Shown here: positions 11,937 to 23,469 of the stretch, piece after piece
Layout of the letters: each line of letters opens with the position of its first letter
Position numbering within the stretch: the first letter of the stretch is position 1
Origin: Trachythela sp. YZ-2020
Lineage: Eukaryota > Cnidaria > Anthozoa > Malacalcyonacea > Clavulariidae
Direction: 5' to 3'
NCBI GenBank assembly: GCA_016169945.1
Contig: JADLSH010000355.1
Span: 4,273,501-4,337,500 of the forward strand
DNA: 64,000 nucleotides
Program-made: the position numbers and the translations under genes
The notes under the pieces: generated by a model
Databases searched by the model: none
What the model saw: only the letters and a program-made list of their open reading frames with translations
What the model was told of the DNA's origin: nothing

Positions 11937-14900
11937 TTACATAAACATGTCGTCTTCAAAGCCGGGAGGTCGCAAGTGATCTGGACCAGGTCTGTAACGA
12001 AAGTACGAATATTCTATTAGCACCCTTTGGACACTGTTCGCACGATCCGAAATTCCATTTGTCCGATTCTCTTCTCGACGTATGTGATTTACTGACAAGA
12101 GTCTATAGATGGTTTTTCACGTGACGTCATCAAAATTCTAAAATCTAAATTATAAATCCTATAAAGCTGGTCGTTATATATGTTTTGCAGATCGTTGTTG
12201 TGAGTTTTTGTCGAAAAGTTTAGGTTGATACGACCATTCCTTCTAGAGTTATAGAGTTTTGAATTTTGGCAATGCTGACGTCAGCGCATTTTCAAAGGTC
12301 GCGGAAAGCGATTTCTTTCACACAATTCGACGTCTTAGGCTTGGTTAAGCTTTAAATGTGATATCTAAGTCATTTTGTGTATAAATCTAACCATTTTGAT
12401 TAAAATTCGGTTTTCTTCGGGCCTTAGTATTTTGGCCGCCATGTTGGTGTACCAAAGTGGTACACCAACACAGGGATGGATCCAGCTTGATTTGATAGGG
12501 GGGGTGCTAAGCGGGCTTTGGTCATGAAGCAGGGCGTGGTCGGCGACAGAGGAAGGGTGAATCACCACTGAGGACCCCCTACAGTGTCAAGGGGGTTATC
12601 TTGTCAGAAATGTTTTGAAAAATAAGATGGCCTAGATGGTCAAAAAGGCCCATCAATGGCCCAATATTATATTTTTGTTTGATAAATGTCCTTGTTTGAT
12701 AAATGCCCTGATAAATGCCATATCAAATCCAAAATTTGGATTTGATATGGGAATTGGCACCCCTCCTGCACTCCCCTTAGCCAAGGCTAGGGGGGGGTGC
12801 GCACCCCCCCAGTAAATCCATCCCTGCACCAACATGGCGTCCCCGTACTAATCACTAGTAATCAAGCAAACATTTGACATTTTAATTTCCCCACAGTTCA
12901 GCCACCAAAAAATGCTATCGCTCCCAAATTTTGGCTCTAGGTATATTTTTGCCTGCTCTATGCAAAACATAGAAAATATTACACTAAAATAATAAGCTGG
13001 AAAAAAAGCCGTGACGTCAGTGAAAACGATCTATTGGTTCATACCTTGGCGGAAAGTGTAGTTGTCGCTGTATTGCGTGAAATCACATACGTCAGGAGGA
13101 GAATCGGACCGATCGCGGATATCCCTAGTAATAAGACTAGCTATATAGACTTGTAAATCTAAAGTCTCCCACTATATCGCAACTTATGAAATGCATGAAT
13201 AATCAATGGGGCACCCAATAAAATTTCAAAGATTAGCTCACTTGTACACACTTGTTTGCATATGAATTGAGTCATTACAATATTACTCATCAGTAGAATC
13301 ATACTAGTATACTATTGCAAATGCTGTAATTTGATTGGCTACGCTACTCGCTATCTAATCGTCGATAGATAGCGAGTAGCGAAACAGCCATCTCCTCGGC
13401 GCGATTTTTAACGAATTTATTTCAATAAATTATGAAAAACGTTTTGAAATACTGTTTTCTTGCTGATTTCAACTAAAACAATTAGATTATTCGCTCTCGA
13501 TTTCTATGAGATGATAGTTCATTCGGGCTTCGCACGACATCAACTATCACCACATAGAAATCTTGAGCTCATAATCTAATTGTTAATTAGTTCTGTCTGA
13601 GAGATTACAAAGAAACTACAATAAATGAAAAACAACAGGCTTTACATATGCCGGACCTAATTTTTTTGCATAAAGCCAGACAAAAACATGGATAATGAGT
13701 TCTAATGTATTTTCATTGAGCTTCCTAACCTTGTATTCTACTGACTATGCTTGGAGCAAGTCTAAAGTCGGTTTTCCACCAGGCGAATTCATTCGCGTGA
13801 AGCGACATTTTTCTTTGTCGGCATTGCGTATCACGTCAGCAAAAACGAAGACGCCGACAGAGGAAAAAGTAGATTCGCGCGAACAAATTCGCTTGGTCAA
13901 AAAACGGGCTTAACTATTAATAGGATCCGTAGCGCAATTTAACGAGGGAGGCTGTCCAATTTCCTCTAAGGTCAAAGCCACAAAACCTCGACTTCAAAGG
14001 AACACAACAGATCATTAGAATAATAATGGCGGTTGATTGCCATGTAGCGTCCACTCAATAACATCCGTCAGAAAGAGAAAATATGAAAAAAAACTTACCC
14101 GCTAAATCTACCAGACCGAGGATTGCCGCCCATACCACCATCTGGGGGAACTGGGCCGAATGGATCGAATCTCGCTCCGGGAGGTACCGCTCCTCTGACA
14201 ATAGAAAAGGAGAAGATTTTCTACATATTTTCACAACGGTTGTGGATATGGGTCTAAATCATCCTCGTACCCAGGTTGGGTCTATATGTCTAAACCTCGA
14301 GGAAATTAACTTTTATAACGACGCAACACCAAATGTATAACATTAGTAATAATATAGATGAAAAAATTACTCAATTCTGATTGGCTAGGAGCAGTGCAAT
14401 TATTTTTTGAAATTGCACACTGTGCAATTACAGCAGTGCAAATTAACAAAACAAGATCAGAGCCTGGAAACGAGGCAAGAAAAATCAACATGGCGGCGGA
14501 TATTAGCGATGTAAATTTTCACTTTTTGACGACTTTTTCTACACTTTCAATGGAAAATCGTATATGTGAATACAACAATTTAAGTTCAAGGAGCACATAG
14601 ACTGAAAAAGTGTGCTAACAAGCAACGAGAACAATGCTTAAACGGCGTAGGTGAGTGCACAAGTGTTATCAAAGCGTGTAATTTTTTCATGTATATTAAT
14701 AATTAACAATTAGACAACGAGGCCGAGTTGGCTATGAGCGAATAGTCAACGAGGCGAAGCCGAGTTGACTATTCGCTCATAACAAAGACAGTTAATTGTT
14801 TTAGTATAAACTATAGCATTTATTGAGAACTAGGGAACACAATACAAAAGTAAACAAAAGTATTAATATTAATTTTAAACGTGAATTTTCACCCCATTGT

Positions 14901-17900
14901 TTTGAATTTTGCTACTAGTAGACTATCACTAATAGTCTACGAGTAGCGTAGCCAATCAGAACGCAGGAAAAGTGATAGTCTATTACTAAGTTTATACTAA
15001 TAAGTAATAGTATGGTTTCTCGTGAAATTTGGAAAAACAAACACTCGTCAGTTTTCAAAGACGTCAAATTGATCGTCTTTGAAAAACTCACTCGTGCATG
15101 TTTTTTCCAAATTGCACTCGAAACCATACTATTACCTACATAACTCATATGCCTAGTTATACCTTGGTAGTCCTGGATGGCCAAAATCGCCCTCAGGCCT
15201 CCTGTGGCGCTGATTAAATGGATCCATGAACATTCCACCAGCTCTGAGAAAACGAATAATAAATGTACAATTATAGATTATAACTTTCGAACTGTTCGCC
15301 CGAGAGAACTTGATGTGCAGTTAGGGCCATTTCTTATCGGTACTCACCCTGGGTGTCCAGGCAAACGATCTGGATCTCCAAAACCGTACGGATCAATCAT
15401 TAAAGGATCCCTTAAACAGACAAAAATAGTTTAATCGAGAGGTCCGAACATGAGTCAATGAATAATGTATTTGCTGTATTGGCTTTACAGGGTTCATGAA
15501 TGCTGGTCTTGAAAAGTAGAATTCAGGAGATTTTAGGGAGCAAAATAACAATTTTGAAGAAGTATTTAGGGTGTTTTTCTTTCAAGAAATAGCAAGACAA
15601 CGAACTTCCGAAAAATATATATGCTCCCACATAATTTAGAGTAATTCACTGGCAAAAATTCAAAAAAAGGACAATTTCAATTGCGGATATTTTTGTAACA
15701 AAGAATGTTATTTTATTTCTTCAATAATAAATAAATATCTTTCAATGTCAGTTAAAATTTATTCACTATATCACTTTGTCTTTGCTCTTCTGCTGTAAAT
15801 ATATATAATTAATATTTTTTCTATATGTATAAAGCTCACTACCTGCCTCGATTAGTAAAACTATTAGCAGGCAGTATTTGTATTTGTTTTTGTATTTGTA
15901 TTTGTATTTGTAAATGTGTATTTGTATTTGTAAATGTGTATTTGCATTTGCATTTGTATTTGTATTTGTATTTGTATTTGTATTTGTAAATGTGTATTTG
16001 CATTTCCATTTGCATTTGTATTTGTATTTGTATTTGTATTTGTAAATGTGTATTTGCATTTGCATTTGCATTTGTATTTGTATTTGTATTTGTATTTGTA
16101 TTTGTATTTGTAAATGTGTATTTGCATTTGCATTTGCATTTGCATTTGTATTTGTATTTGTAAATGTGTATTTGCATTTGCATTTGCATTTGTATTTGTA
16201 TTTGCATTTGTATTTGTAAATGTGTATTTGCATTTGTATTTGTATTTGTATTTGTAAATTTGTATTAACAATTATTGAATGCGATTGTGCATGATATGAA
16301 GAATTGTCAAGGCTGTTTCAATTAAACTTCATCTTCCGCGTACTAAATATAGTTAAAGCAGCTATAATATTCATAGTACTGTACGTCAAAATATCAAATT
16401 TTAAATACTTTTCACCAAAAATGTGTAATAGCGAACTATCGTTTCTAATATCATTTTGTGAAGAAATACTAACCGCCCGCCTCGTGATGTTTGAGGAAAT
16501 CGTGGTGGAATTCTTAGAGGATCGTCAGGATAAACAACAGGTCTTGAGGTGGAGCTAAATATATTTACAAACGAATACATAATCACGTTTAGTTACTCAG
16601 GTTGTGCACTTTCATACAGGTATATAGAGTAACATTCATAAAGGTGCACCATTCATAACGCAATTAGAAAGAAACGGTTCTGAAAATGTTACACATTTGA
16701 TAAGTTGGTTTAGTTGGGGCACTAGACTTCCTCTAGAGAATTTTGAAATGTGGAGTCTCTGAAATGGCATATCCTGCGTTCTGAAGAGATTTGACATGCA
16801 GAAACGATGTCATTTTGTTCATCTGGCATCTTCGTATTAAGTTCTCCAACTCTTAAGTTCTCCGACCGCCCCTGTTTCAAATAGACAGAAAGTGAAGAAA
16901 TTATACGCGCTGATAAATGTCTGCTTGAGAAAGCTCGAAAAAAATCAAACCCATTGGACATTGATTTTCCATTGGAGATCAATTGCGGTTTACCGAAAAA
17001 ATCATGGCATAATGGTTTTGTCCCATAAATCAAATAGACTGATATTTGTTAGTCTTGTTACTTACCGAACAAAGAATAATCATGTGTTTGTGCTTCGTAA
17101 ACTGCTTTCAACTTCGGCATTGTTTATAAATTTCGACGCCATTTTGAAAATAGTGAATTTTGCCAAATATTTTGAGAGAAAATTAATAAAAAAAGCCACT
17201 AGTAATGTAATTAGCCAATGAAATTGCTTATCGCAGGTGAACATCAAAAGTAAACATCAAATCTAGCAGGTAAGCATCAATTCATTCCAGCAGTCCGTCG
17301 ACCAATCAAAACAGTTCTTATATCTCATTTATGGGACAATACATATATAAACCCTGACCTGGTTGGTTCATTTCGAGTGGGCTGTGCTTCTGTTTTCTTT
17401 TCCTTCTCTGCGTTCAGTTTACTTGTGATGTCTGATTTAAAGATCTGTTCAAGTTGTTCAAATTTCTTTACAACTCTAAACAAACATCACATAAATAAGA
17501 TGTTAAACTTTAGTAACATTAAGTGATAATTTATTAATGATGATGCGCAATTTATTACCAATTCTATTACTAATTTATTACCAATGATGCGCAAAACTAA
17601 AACCAAAAGCACACTCGTGTGTTTACTCTTGTAGTAGGGAGCTTAAGATCTACAACGCCAACGTCGACGACGCGGCCCTTCTAACAATGAAGTTTTTCGC
17701 TTGTAATAAAGCAATGGGAAAAATTGTAGTCCCAAGAAAATTCTCGACGTCGTCTCTGTCTTGTTCACGACGCCAACTACAACGACGACGGCAAGTCAGA
17801 AGGATGAATAGCTACATTTCACGTTTGTTTTTACAGCCTGCATTGTAGTCGATAACTGCAGTTGAAATGTTTTCAAAGTCATGAATAAAAAGCTGTGAGC

Positions 17901-20900
17901 TAAAACAAGAACGTTGTTCAATCACGGTCTCTTTATACTCTCATATTTATATGGCGTTGTCGACTGCCGCGTCGTCGTAGATCTTAACTTAAGGTCCCTA
18001 ATATTTATCTACAACGCGTCAAGTAAGTTTTACTAAGCAAATTATACACAATTCTAGTAAGATGGCGTTTGTGGATGGAATACTCGAACGAAAATTTACA
18101 TAATATCGAATATTCATCCACAAACACCATCAACTATATTATTTCCATCGAAGGAGATGCCGAGAAAAATTAGTATTTACCCATATACAATATACTGGCA
18201 TCCCTCCCATATATATACCGAACTTGCGGTTAATGTTCAGCAACTGGACTCTGTAGCTCAGTTGGTTCAAGCGCTGCATCAGAATCGCAGGGCCGCAGGT
18301 TCGATTCCTGCCAGAGGACCTAAGGTTGCATTTTTCGCAACTGCTCCTGGCTAGGTCTCAAAATTGATATAAATTTGTCAACTATTATTCCCATCGAACG
18401 AGATGCCGAGAAAAATCTTTGCTGTTTACACCACTTTAACAAAAGACACTGGCAGATAGTATTGTTAACCCATTAACTGGCAGTACCCTAGCTGCAAGCT
18501 AATGGGTTAACTTATTGTATGTGCGGTGCCAGTGTGGGTAGAGTGTAGCAAATATTCGGCGGTTGACTGTTGTGTAATACTACCTGAAAAATAAAATAAG
18601 AACTTCGACGTTTCGAGCGAAGGCCCTTCGCTCGAAACGTCGAAGTTCTTATTGTATTTTTCAGGTAGTTTTACACAACAGTCAACCGCCGAATAACTTA
18701 CTGTACATTGCAAGAATCAAACCAGCCACCATGACTAGTACACTCAACTTACTGTGGATAGTCATAGAGGTTCCGTAAGAGTTGCTCGTTGTCTGCAGTA
18801 ACATAATCAGTCGTGTCAATGGTCAGATCATAACTTGCCTCCTTTTCTATATCCTGATAATAGATAGTTACCATAATTTACAATGCTCCCAATTTGAAGG
18901 TTCGACTGTACACGTTTTACATAATTGTATTGGTTATTGCACTAGCTTAACTAAATATACAATTTAGTCCAAAAAGATCAAATAGAGGTTTGGCAGATGG
19001 TAGATGGATGCCACTATGCCACTATATACTGATTTTAAAATCCAACCTAAGTTTTTCGTGTTAAATTTGGAAAACACGTAGGTTTTAACGACATTTGAAA
19101 ATAACGCTGACGTCAGCAAAAATTGTATCGACTTGAAATTTGTTATGAATACTTGTTATAATGACATGTTAACAGCCAGTTTTATAGGTTGCATGTTAAA
19201 GATCTTAGAATTTAATCATATAGTCAGATAATGGCCACAACATCAGTGGCGTAGGAACCAGGGGGGCAGGGGGCATGCCCCCCCCCCAAGTTTTCTTCAA
19301 AGTGCCCTTTTCTCCAGCTAAAACAATGGAAAAAGTGCCCTTTTCTAATAGAAGAGGTGCCCTTAAGAAAAGTGCCCCTCCCCCAACTTGAAGTTGCTTC
19401 CTACGCCTATGCACAACATACTGCACACCATACAATTTCTGTTCACCATTATTGAATTTGCTAATTGGAGTGGACATCCATTCATTATGAACATCCAAAC
19501 CTGACAAACAGAGTGACACAAGCTGAGTTTTTAAGAGACACTATTGAGAAATGCAAGCATCAATTGTCAATTAGTATTCCTTTTAAAAACAGCATATAGG
19601 CCACAGACAATTCAGGCTTGCTTTGGAGGGTACTGATAATGTACAAGGCCAAAAATCTTGGGGAGCGGGTAATTTTGAATCAGTGTTCCTGACAAAATAT
19701 CTTTTGGGTCTTATGGATCAACAAGAACTTCAACATGACTAACTACAGTGCAGCTTCCACTAACTTCCAGACGAAGGGCCTTCGCTTGAAACGTCGAAGT
19801 TCTTGTTGAATATTTCAGGTAGTTTGAACCTAAAGACCCGGAGCTTATTGCATACATGCTACCTACACTGGCACCGTGCATTTTTGAAAAAAATGCTGAA
19901 ACGTTTCTTGTGAACAACAACGTCAAGTAGTTTGCCAAGAATATAGAGTATTACAAGATGTAACTAACCAGTAGATGAACGGCAAGCCTAGTTTCCAGGC
20001 GTAAAATTTTAAGCAGAAACTTTCTCTGATATGAACTTGGTTGTTTGTACTGTATAGCGTAAAAGTCTGGTGAGCCATTCCATCCTTGAGGTAAACCTTC
20101 AGTTGAAATATTGCCGGCAGACTCAGAGACCTAAAAACAGATAAATATGAGGATATATCAGACATTATGAGGCATTTTCTTTCGAAGCAGAAGAGTATGT
20201 AGTAAAGGGCGATTAAGGAGTGATAGACCCAAAAAAATCATTAAATATTTATTTAAATATTGACTGGTTAGTTTTCAACCAACAAGCCAAGGCGAACTGT
20301 CCCAAAGTCCCCAGAATTACCCAAAGTCACCACCAATGAGAATGACTCACTGACAATAACATGCAAGTAGTAATTAAAGCTCTGTTCAAATGAGGCTAAT
20401 ATCATCCAACATTGTTGGTCCAGACAATTTGCACAATGTTGGATGAAAATTTTAAACAAAGTCAAACCCGATCCAACATCTTCCAACATTAGCCAACAGC
20501 ATATCCAACAATGTTCGATGATGTTGGACCAAAATTGCTCAACTAGTTTGAAGGGGCTGACTAGTTTGAAGGGTCCCATCCAGTGGCGTAACGTTATATC
20601 AGGGTGCCCCCCCTAGTATGGCCCCTCTAGTACGAATGCCGAAGGCACAAGCTCGGGGGCATGCCCTAGAGTCTCTGAAATTCCATTTCCTGGCCTTTGG
20701 GGGAAGATTTTACAGAATTCTGATGGTCAGAAAATGACATTTTAACATAACAAAATTTACAATTTGTTTTGGCCCCCGGACAACTCAGGTCAGAGTGCCC
20801 CCCTGGAAACCCAATCACCTAGGTGCCCCCGGCTCTTACCGGGTAGAGCTCATAGGAGTTACGCCACTGGCCCCAACCACAAGCATGTATCCGGATTCGT

Positions 20901-22309
20901 TTGTATCTGCAAATATTTTGTTGAGGATTCAAAAAGTTACACGTCCACACCTTCGATACAAATACTTTAGAAATGCTTACAGAGCATGCGCTATCAAACT
21001 CAGTTTGGACTGAAAGTATACTGTTATGATTCTTTTTTAAAGAAAAATAGGAAACACTATTTACAAATTAATTGCGTACATTGACTTTCACACAAACAAT
21101 ATTAAATTCAAGTTAGGAAAAGCGATTAGACTCTATAATGAGTCAGTTAGATTGGAAAGAAAGAGCTGGATTCCCATATAAAAACCATTGCAAACTAGAC
21201 TGTCTTGATACATTAACCATCTTACACCAAGTGTCCGTGCAGGAAAAGCAAGAAGAGTAATACGCGATGCAGAAAATTGGTCACAATCAAACAAGTAAAT
21301 AATGTGCAAGTTCAGTCTCTTTTGCAAAGCCACAAGAGCAAGCTGGAATGGTACACAATTCATCTTAAACAAATGATAATTAAGTGCACTATTACCTACT
21401 ACCTAGTTGTAATCTAGTCTGAAGTACAGCAGCTTGGCGATTTCCAACAAAATAGAGTCTATTTGAATCTGGATTGTTGCGCCAAGCTAAAACATTTCTT
21501 TTGAAGGAGTCAGATAATCGAACATCATTAGGCAAATTGTTCCAAAGCTTAGTAGATGATACAATAAAATAATTTTTATAATGTTCAGTTCGTACATGAT
21601 TTATTTATAGCGTGAGTGGATCTCAAATCTCATTCAGTTTAGGTCATTGTTTTCAAAAAGTTCCGGTTACAGTGTGTCCACATGTGTCTGGATACATTGC
21701 ATTTTCAAAAGTTTCCACTCTCAAAAGTTTCCACTCTGGAGACCATTTTCAAAAGTCTGCAGTTACATTTGTATGTGAACGGAGGGCATATATGCGACAA
21801 AATGTTCGCAGACACGAACTTATTCGGATACTTGTGGAGTGTGGATGGGACTTTAATGGCTTATACATCGATATGGTTAGTTTTATATCCCTAAGCTGCA
21901 ATATCGAGATAAATCAGGGTTAACTTTCAGTTTCACTTTTAATACCACGACTCCACAATTCATTAAGAACCTGCCATAAATTCTGTTTGTAAATTATAGA
22001 GCATTTAAAATTTCAAATGCTTAGTTCGTTCCGACACTGAAGAGTATAAAACAAATTCATAGCGTGTACAATGCAGTACAAATGCCAGTATAATAATTTA
22101 CACAAATCATACAAAAATATTCAAGTATAAAAACAGCTTATTTATACGGACACTGTAAAAATTACAGACGTAAAGCAAACCTCTTCTCCAATTCCTATAC
22201 ATTTATACCCAGCCTCTATCAAGAATGAATGAATGGCAACAACAAGAGCATCGTGTCCGTCTTTTACACCACAAAATGGCAAGGTATTTGCAAATCTTTC
22301 TTTCGTCAT
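11937..22309 (-). CDS. PSMF1: Proteasome inhibitor/adaptor PI31, nine exons
   Basis: Exons in transcription order: 22309-22181, 20130-19969, 18853-18753, 17475-17359, 16554-16474, 15410-15348, 15243-15163, 14194-14099 and 11991-11937. All have GT-AG ends, all phases agree, and they give 294 residues (human 271). PI31 binds the 20S proteasome and the Fbxo7 adaptor. The N-terminal FP domain (about 1-140) includes DGHDALVVAIHSF, LPQGWNGSPDFYAIQY and YDLTIDTTDYV. The C-terminal half is Pro/Gly-rich with DPLRIPPRFPQTSR, PPGARFDPFGP and PDHLRPPGFEDDMFM. The C-terminal HbYX tail that enters proteasome pockets reads MFM, with Phe where vertebrates have Tyr. The start is the first ATG in frame with the FP domain. 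It is preceded by, and overlaps, a three-codon upstream ORF (ATG GCG TCA TGA). Introns carry many mobile elements. Confidence 0.95.
12104..13035. mobile_element. MITE with GACGTCA termini, carrying a nested hAT element
   Basis: Inverted ends (ATAGATGGTTTTTCACGTGA at the left; the right end inverted reads ATAGATCGTTTTCACTGACG) bound a roughly 930-bp element in the last PSMF1 intron. It is interrupted by the hAT-like insertion at 12471-12826. No transposase is encoded. Confidence 0.7.
12471..12826 (-). mobile_element. hAT-like MITE with 8-bp target duplication
   Basis: The element runs CAGGGATGGAT...CCATCCCTG and is flanked on both sides by CACCAACA (12463-12470 and 12827-12834), an exact 8-bp duplication typical of the hAT superfamily. 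It belongs to the same family as the copies at 22606-22924 and 25723-26028, in reverse orientation. Its internal open frame (IYWGGA...) is shared by the family but has no recognised domain. Confidence 0.88.
13330..13590. mobile_element. MITE family copy (also at 27143-27410 and 29208-29475)
   Basis: About 260 bp starting near ATTGGCTACGCTACTCGC and ending near the AATCTAATTGTTAA border. It has an internal hairpin (TCGCTATCTA / TAGATAGCGA) and a second inverted pair (AACTATCA motifs). Reverse-oriented copies lie in both units of the tandem duplication at 26-30 kb. Confidence 0.7.
14690..15134. mobile_element. Cluster of fold-back MITEs in PSMF1 intron 7
   Basis: At 14700-14800 an inverted pair (GAGCGAATAGTCAACGAGGC and its complement) forms a hairpin. 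A second independent fold-back spans 15005-15134, with arms TAATAGTATGGTTTC... repeated inversely at the far end. Neither codes for a protein. Exon 7 of PSMF1 begins just beyond. Confidence 0.65.
15872..16264. repeat. Hexanucleotide (TATTTG)n array with variant units
   Basis: About 390 bp of 6-mers (TATTTG, CATTTG), periodically broken by TAAATGTG. The order of variants gives a higher-order pattern. All three reverse frames stay open over the array, giving false Gln/Ile/Thr-rich reading frames. It lies in PSMF1 intron 5. Confidence 0.95.
17635..18000. mobile_element. MITE with long GC-rich inverted ends in PSMF1 intron 3
   Basis: The left end TAGGGAGCTTAAGATCTACA and the inverted right end TAGGGACCTTAAGTTAAGAT continue as imperfect arms of about 45 bp with CGACGACGCGG motifs. 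The element is about 366 bp with no coding sequence. Confidence 0.75.
18240..18390 (+). mobile_element. tRNA-derived SINE
   Basis: The head GGACTCTGTAGCTCAGTTGG carries an A-box, and GGTTCGATTCC carries a B-box (18298-18308). The tail reads TTGCATTTTTCGCAACTGCT, then TCCTGGCTAGGTCT. Related copies are at 27866-28000 (+) and 63835-63994 (-), with tail-only fragments elsewhere. The anticodon arm lacks U33, so it is not a functional tRNA gene. Near-identical GAGATGCCGAGAAAAAT blocks flank it (ends near 18173 and 18417). Confidence 0.85.
18553..18694. repeat. Near-perfect 142-bp fold-back hairpin
   Basis: The two arms of about 68-70 bp are almost exact inverse copies meeting at CGAAGGCCCTTCG. 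The outer ends are ATTCGGCGGTTGACTGTTGT and its complement. The inner part is the GAAACGTCGAAGTTCTT family, also seen at 4290, 19770, 36240 and 55560-55700. Confidence 0.9.
19770..19850. repeat. Single-arm copy of the GAAACGTCGAAG repeat family
   Basis: It contains GAAGGGCCTTCG, GAAACGTCGAAGTTCTTG and the AAAGACCCGGAGCTTATTG border. It lies in PSMF1 intron 2, just 3' (on the gene strand) of exon 2. Confidence 0.6.
20395..20560. repeat. TGTTGGA-rich MITE
   Basis: It contains repeated, mutually inverted ATCCAACATTG / AATGTTGGA motifs, bordered by CTCTGTTCAAATGAGGC and TAGTTTGAAGGG. A related element is at 53755-53925. Confidence 0.6.
21130..21560 (-). mobile_element. 3' end of a degenerate LINE (non-LTR retrotransposon)
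   Basis: The minus-strand translation shows KLWNNLPNDVRLSDSFKRNV followed by RQAAVLQTRLQLG. After frame changes it shows PACSCGFAKETELAHYLL, a C-x-C...H pattern. This is the conserved tail downstream of reverse transcriptase in many LINEs. Several stops and shifts make it inactive. Confidence 0.65.
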
Positions 22310-22605
22310 GACGCCATGTTTTATTTTTATTTTGCACTCGAAACTTCATATAAGCGCCATGAACGGGTCATAAACTGAAGTACCGTGACGTACCGGTGAT
22401 GTCACTGTGGTGACATTCTCTTTCAGGAAAACTTGAAGCCAAGATGGCGGCAATTGGCGTACATGTCCTTGTAGACAGATATGAACTATTTTTCTGATTG
22501 GCTGATAAATTTAGGTGTCTCTCGTCCCGCTAGCTACTCATGTTGCAATCTCGTTCCCAGAGTATGCCCGTTCGCAGGTTAGGTAGTGGCATGCCCACTA
22601 CCCAA
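22310..22605. promoter_or_regulatory. 5' flank of PSMF1 with a palindrome
   Basis: This is the upstream region of PSMF1 (minus strand), with no TATA box. 22545-22604 holds TATGCCCGTTCGCAGGTTAG and GTAGTGGCATGCCCACTAC. This palindrome marks the axis of an inverted duplication whose other arm starts at 26037 with CCTGCGAACGGGCATACTCT. The axis is split by the insertion of 22606-26036. Confidence 0.55.
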
Positions 22606-22924
22606 CAGGGATGGATTTACTGGGGGGGTGCAGGGGGGTGCGCACCCCTCCTAGCCTTGGCCAAGGGGGGTGCAGGAGGGGTGCCAATTCCCATATCAAA
22701 TCCAAATTTTGGATTTGACAGGGCATTTATCAAACAAAAATATAACATTGGACCATTAATGGGCCTTTTTGACCATCTAGGCAGTCTTATTTTTCAAAAA
22801 CTTTCTGGCAAGATAACTCCCTTGACCCTATAAGGGGTCCTCAGTGGTGATTCACCCTTCCTCGGTCACCAACCACGCCCTGCTTAGCGCCTCCCCCTAT
22901 CAAATCAAGCTGGATCCATCCCTG
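22606..22924 (+). mobile_element. hAT-like MITE, left copy flanking the inserted segment
   Basis: It starts CAGGGATGGATTTACTGGGG and ends GGATCCATCCCTG. Left flank is CTACCCAA (22598-22605) and right flank is TGTTTAAA (22925-22932), so its own flanks do not match. They match those of the partner copy at 25723-26028 in reverse order. Confidence 0.88.
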
Positions 22925-22979
22925 TGTTTAAAAGCAGCGCTTTAGCTTCATTCATTCAAATATTTTGATGACAACAATT

Positions 22980-23110
22980 GAAGACAATTGGTCGCCAAGA
23001 AGCAGCTGGATCCTTCGACTTGAAAAGATTGGGTTGGATATGTGATGGCCACAAAATGGAAATATAGTTGATTATGGTGTAATCTGTTTGTTTTAGAGTG
23101 GCGATAATCG
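22980..23110 (+). pseudogene. Fragment of a second copy of the small membrane-protein gene (intron 2/exon 3 border)
   Basis: CTTGAAAAGATTGGGTTGGA, then GTAATCTGTTTGTTTTAGAG, matches 24297-24375, the sequence leading into exon 3 of the intact gene (24373). Similarity stops just inside the exon, so it is a broken relic. Confidence 0.65.
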
Positions 23111-23469
23111 GCATGCCAGTCAAGTGGGCATTATAAGCTCATTATATATATATATCAGGGTTTGTACAGGCATGTAATATGTGTGATATTTTAGTAGAAG
23201 TTTACGTTTGTTCTGTCTGGAGAATGTGGTAAAAACAAAATACTCATTGTTTGGTCTTGTGCTAAACATTGATGTTTTTAATTTCTACTAAAATTTTTAT
23301 GTCAGATACGAAGATGTTGTTTTCCTGCTACTGAAAATGAGACCGACTTAAACCGTTTTGTAAATCGGTGAGAAAATAATGACGTAATCTCATCACAGTG
23401 GCTTGGGGCGAGAGATACTTAATTAAGACGTCATCGCTAATTAAATCATAGTCAATTGTTCGAAGAACA

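Noticed and set aside
12653..12835. Conserved protein beginning IYWGGA, also at 22540 and 25595
   Set aside because: The frame is conserved only because it lies inside copies of a hAT-like MITE; it has no domain and its ends are element termini.
15766..16271. Three overlapping minus-strand open frames of 120-155 codons
   Set aside because: They are artefacts of the hexanucleotide repeat, with no start context or non-repeat coding sequence.
16722..17033. Minus-strand 103-codon frame thought at first to be the PSMF1 N-terminus
   Set aside because: No FP-domain features. The true N-terminal exons were found at 22309-17359 with matching phases.
18246..18320. Functional tRNA gene
   Set aside because: The anticodon arm is irregular, position 33 is not U, and the same head is attached to a fixed non-tRNA tail in several copies. 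It is a SINE.
19205..19519. Candidate PSMF1 exon 3 (LSGLDVHNEW...)
   Set aside because: The exon at 18853-18753 matches the FP domain far better and its phases join exons 2 and 4. The 19205 frame lies in intronic repeat sequence.
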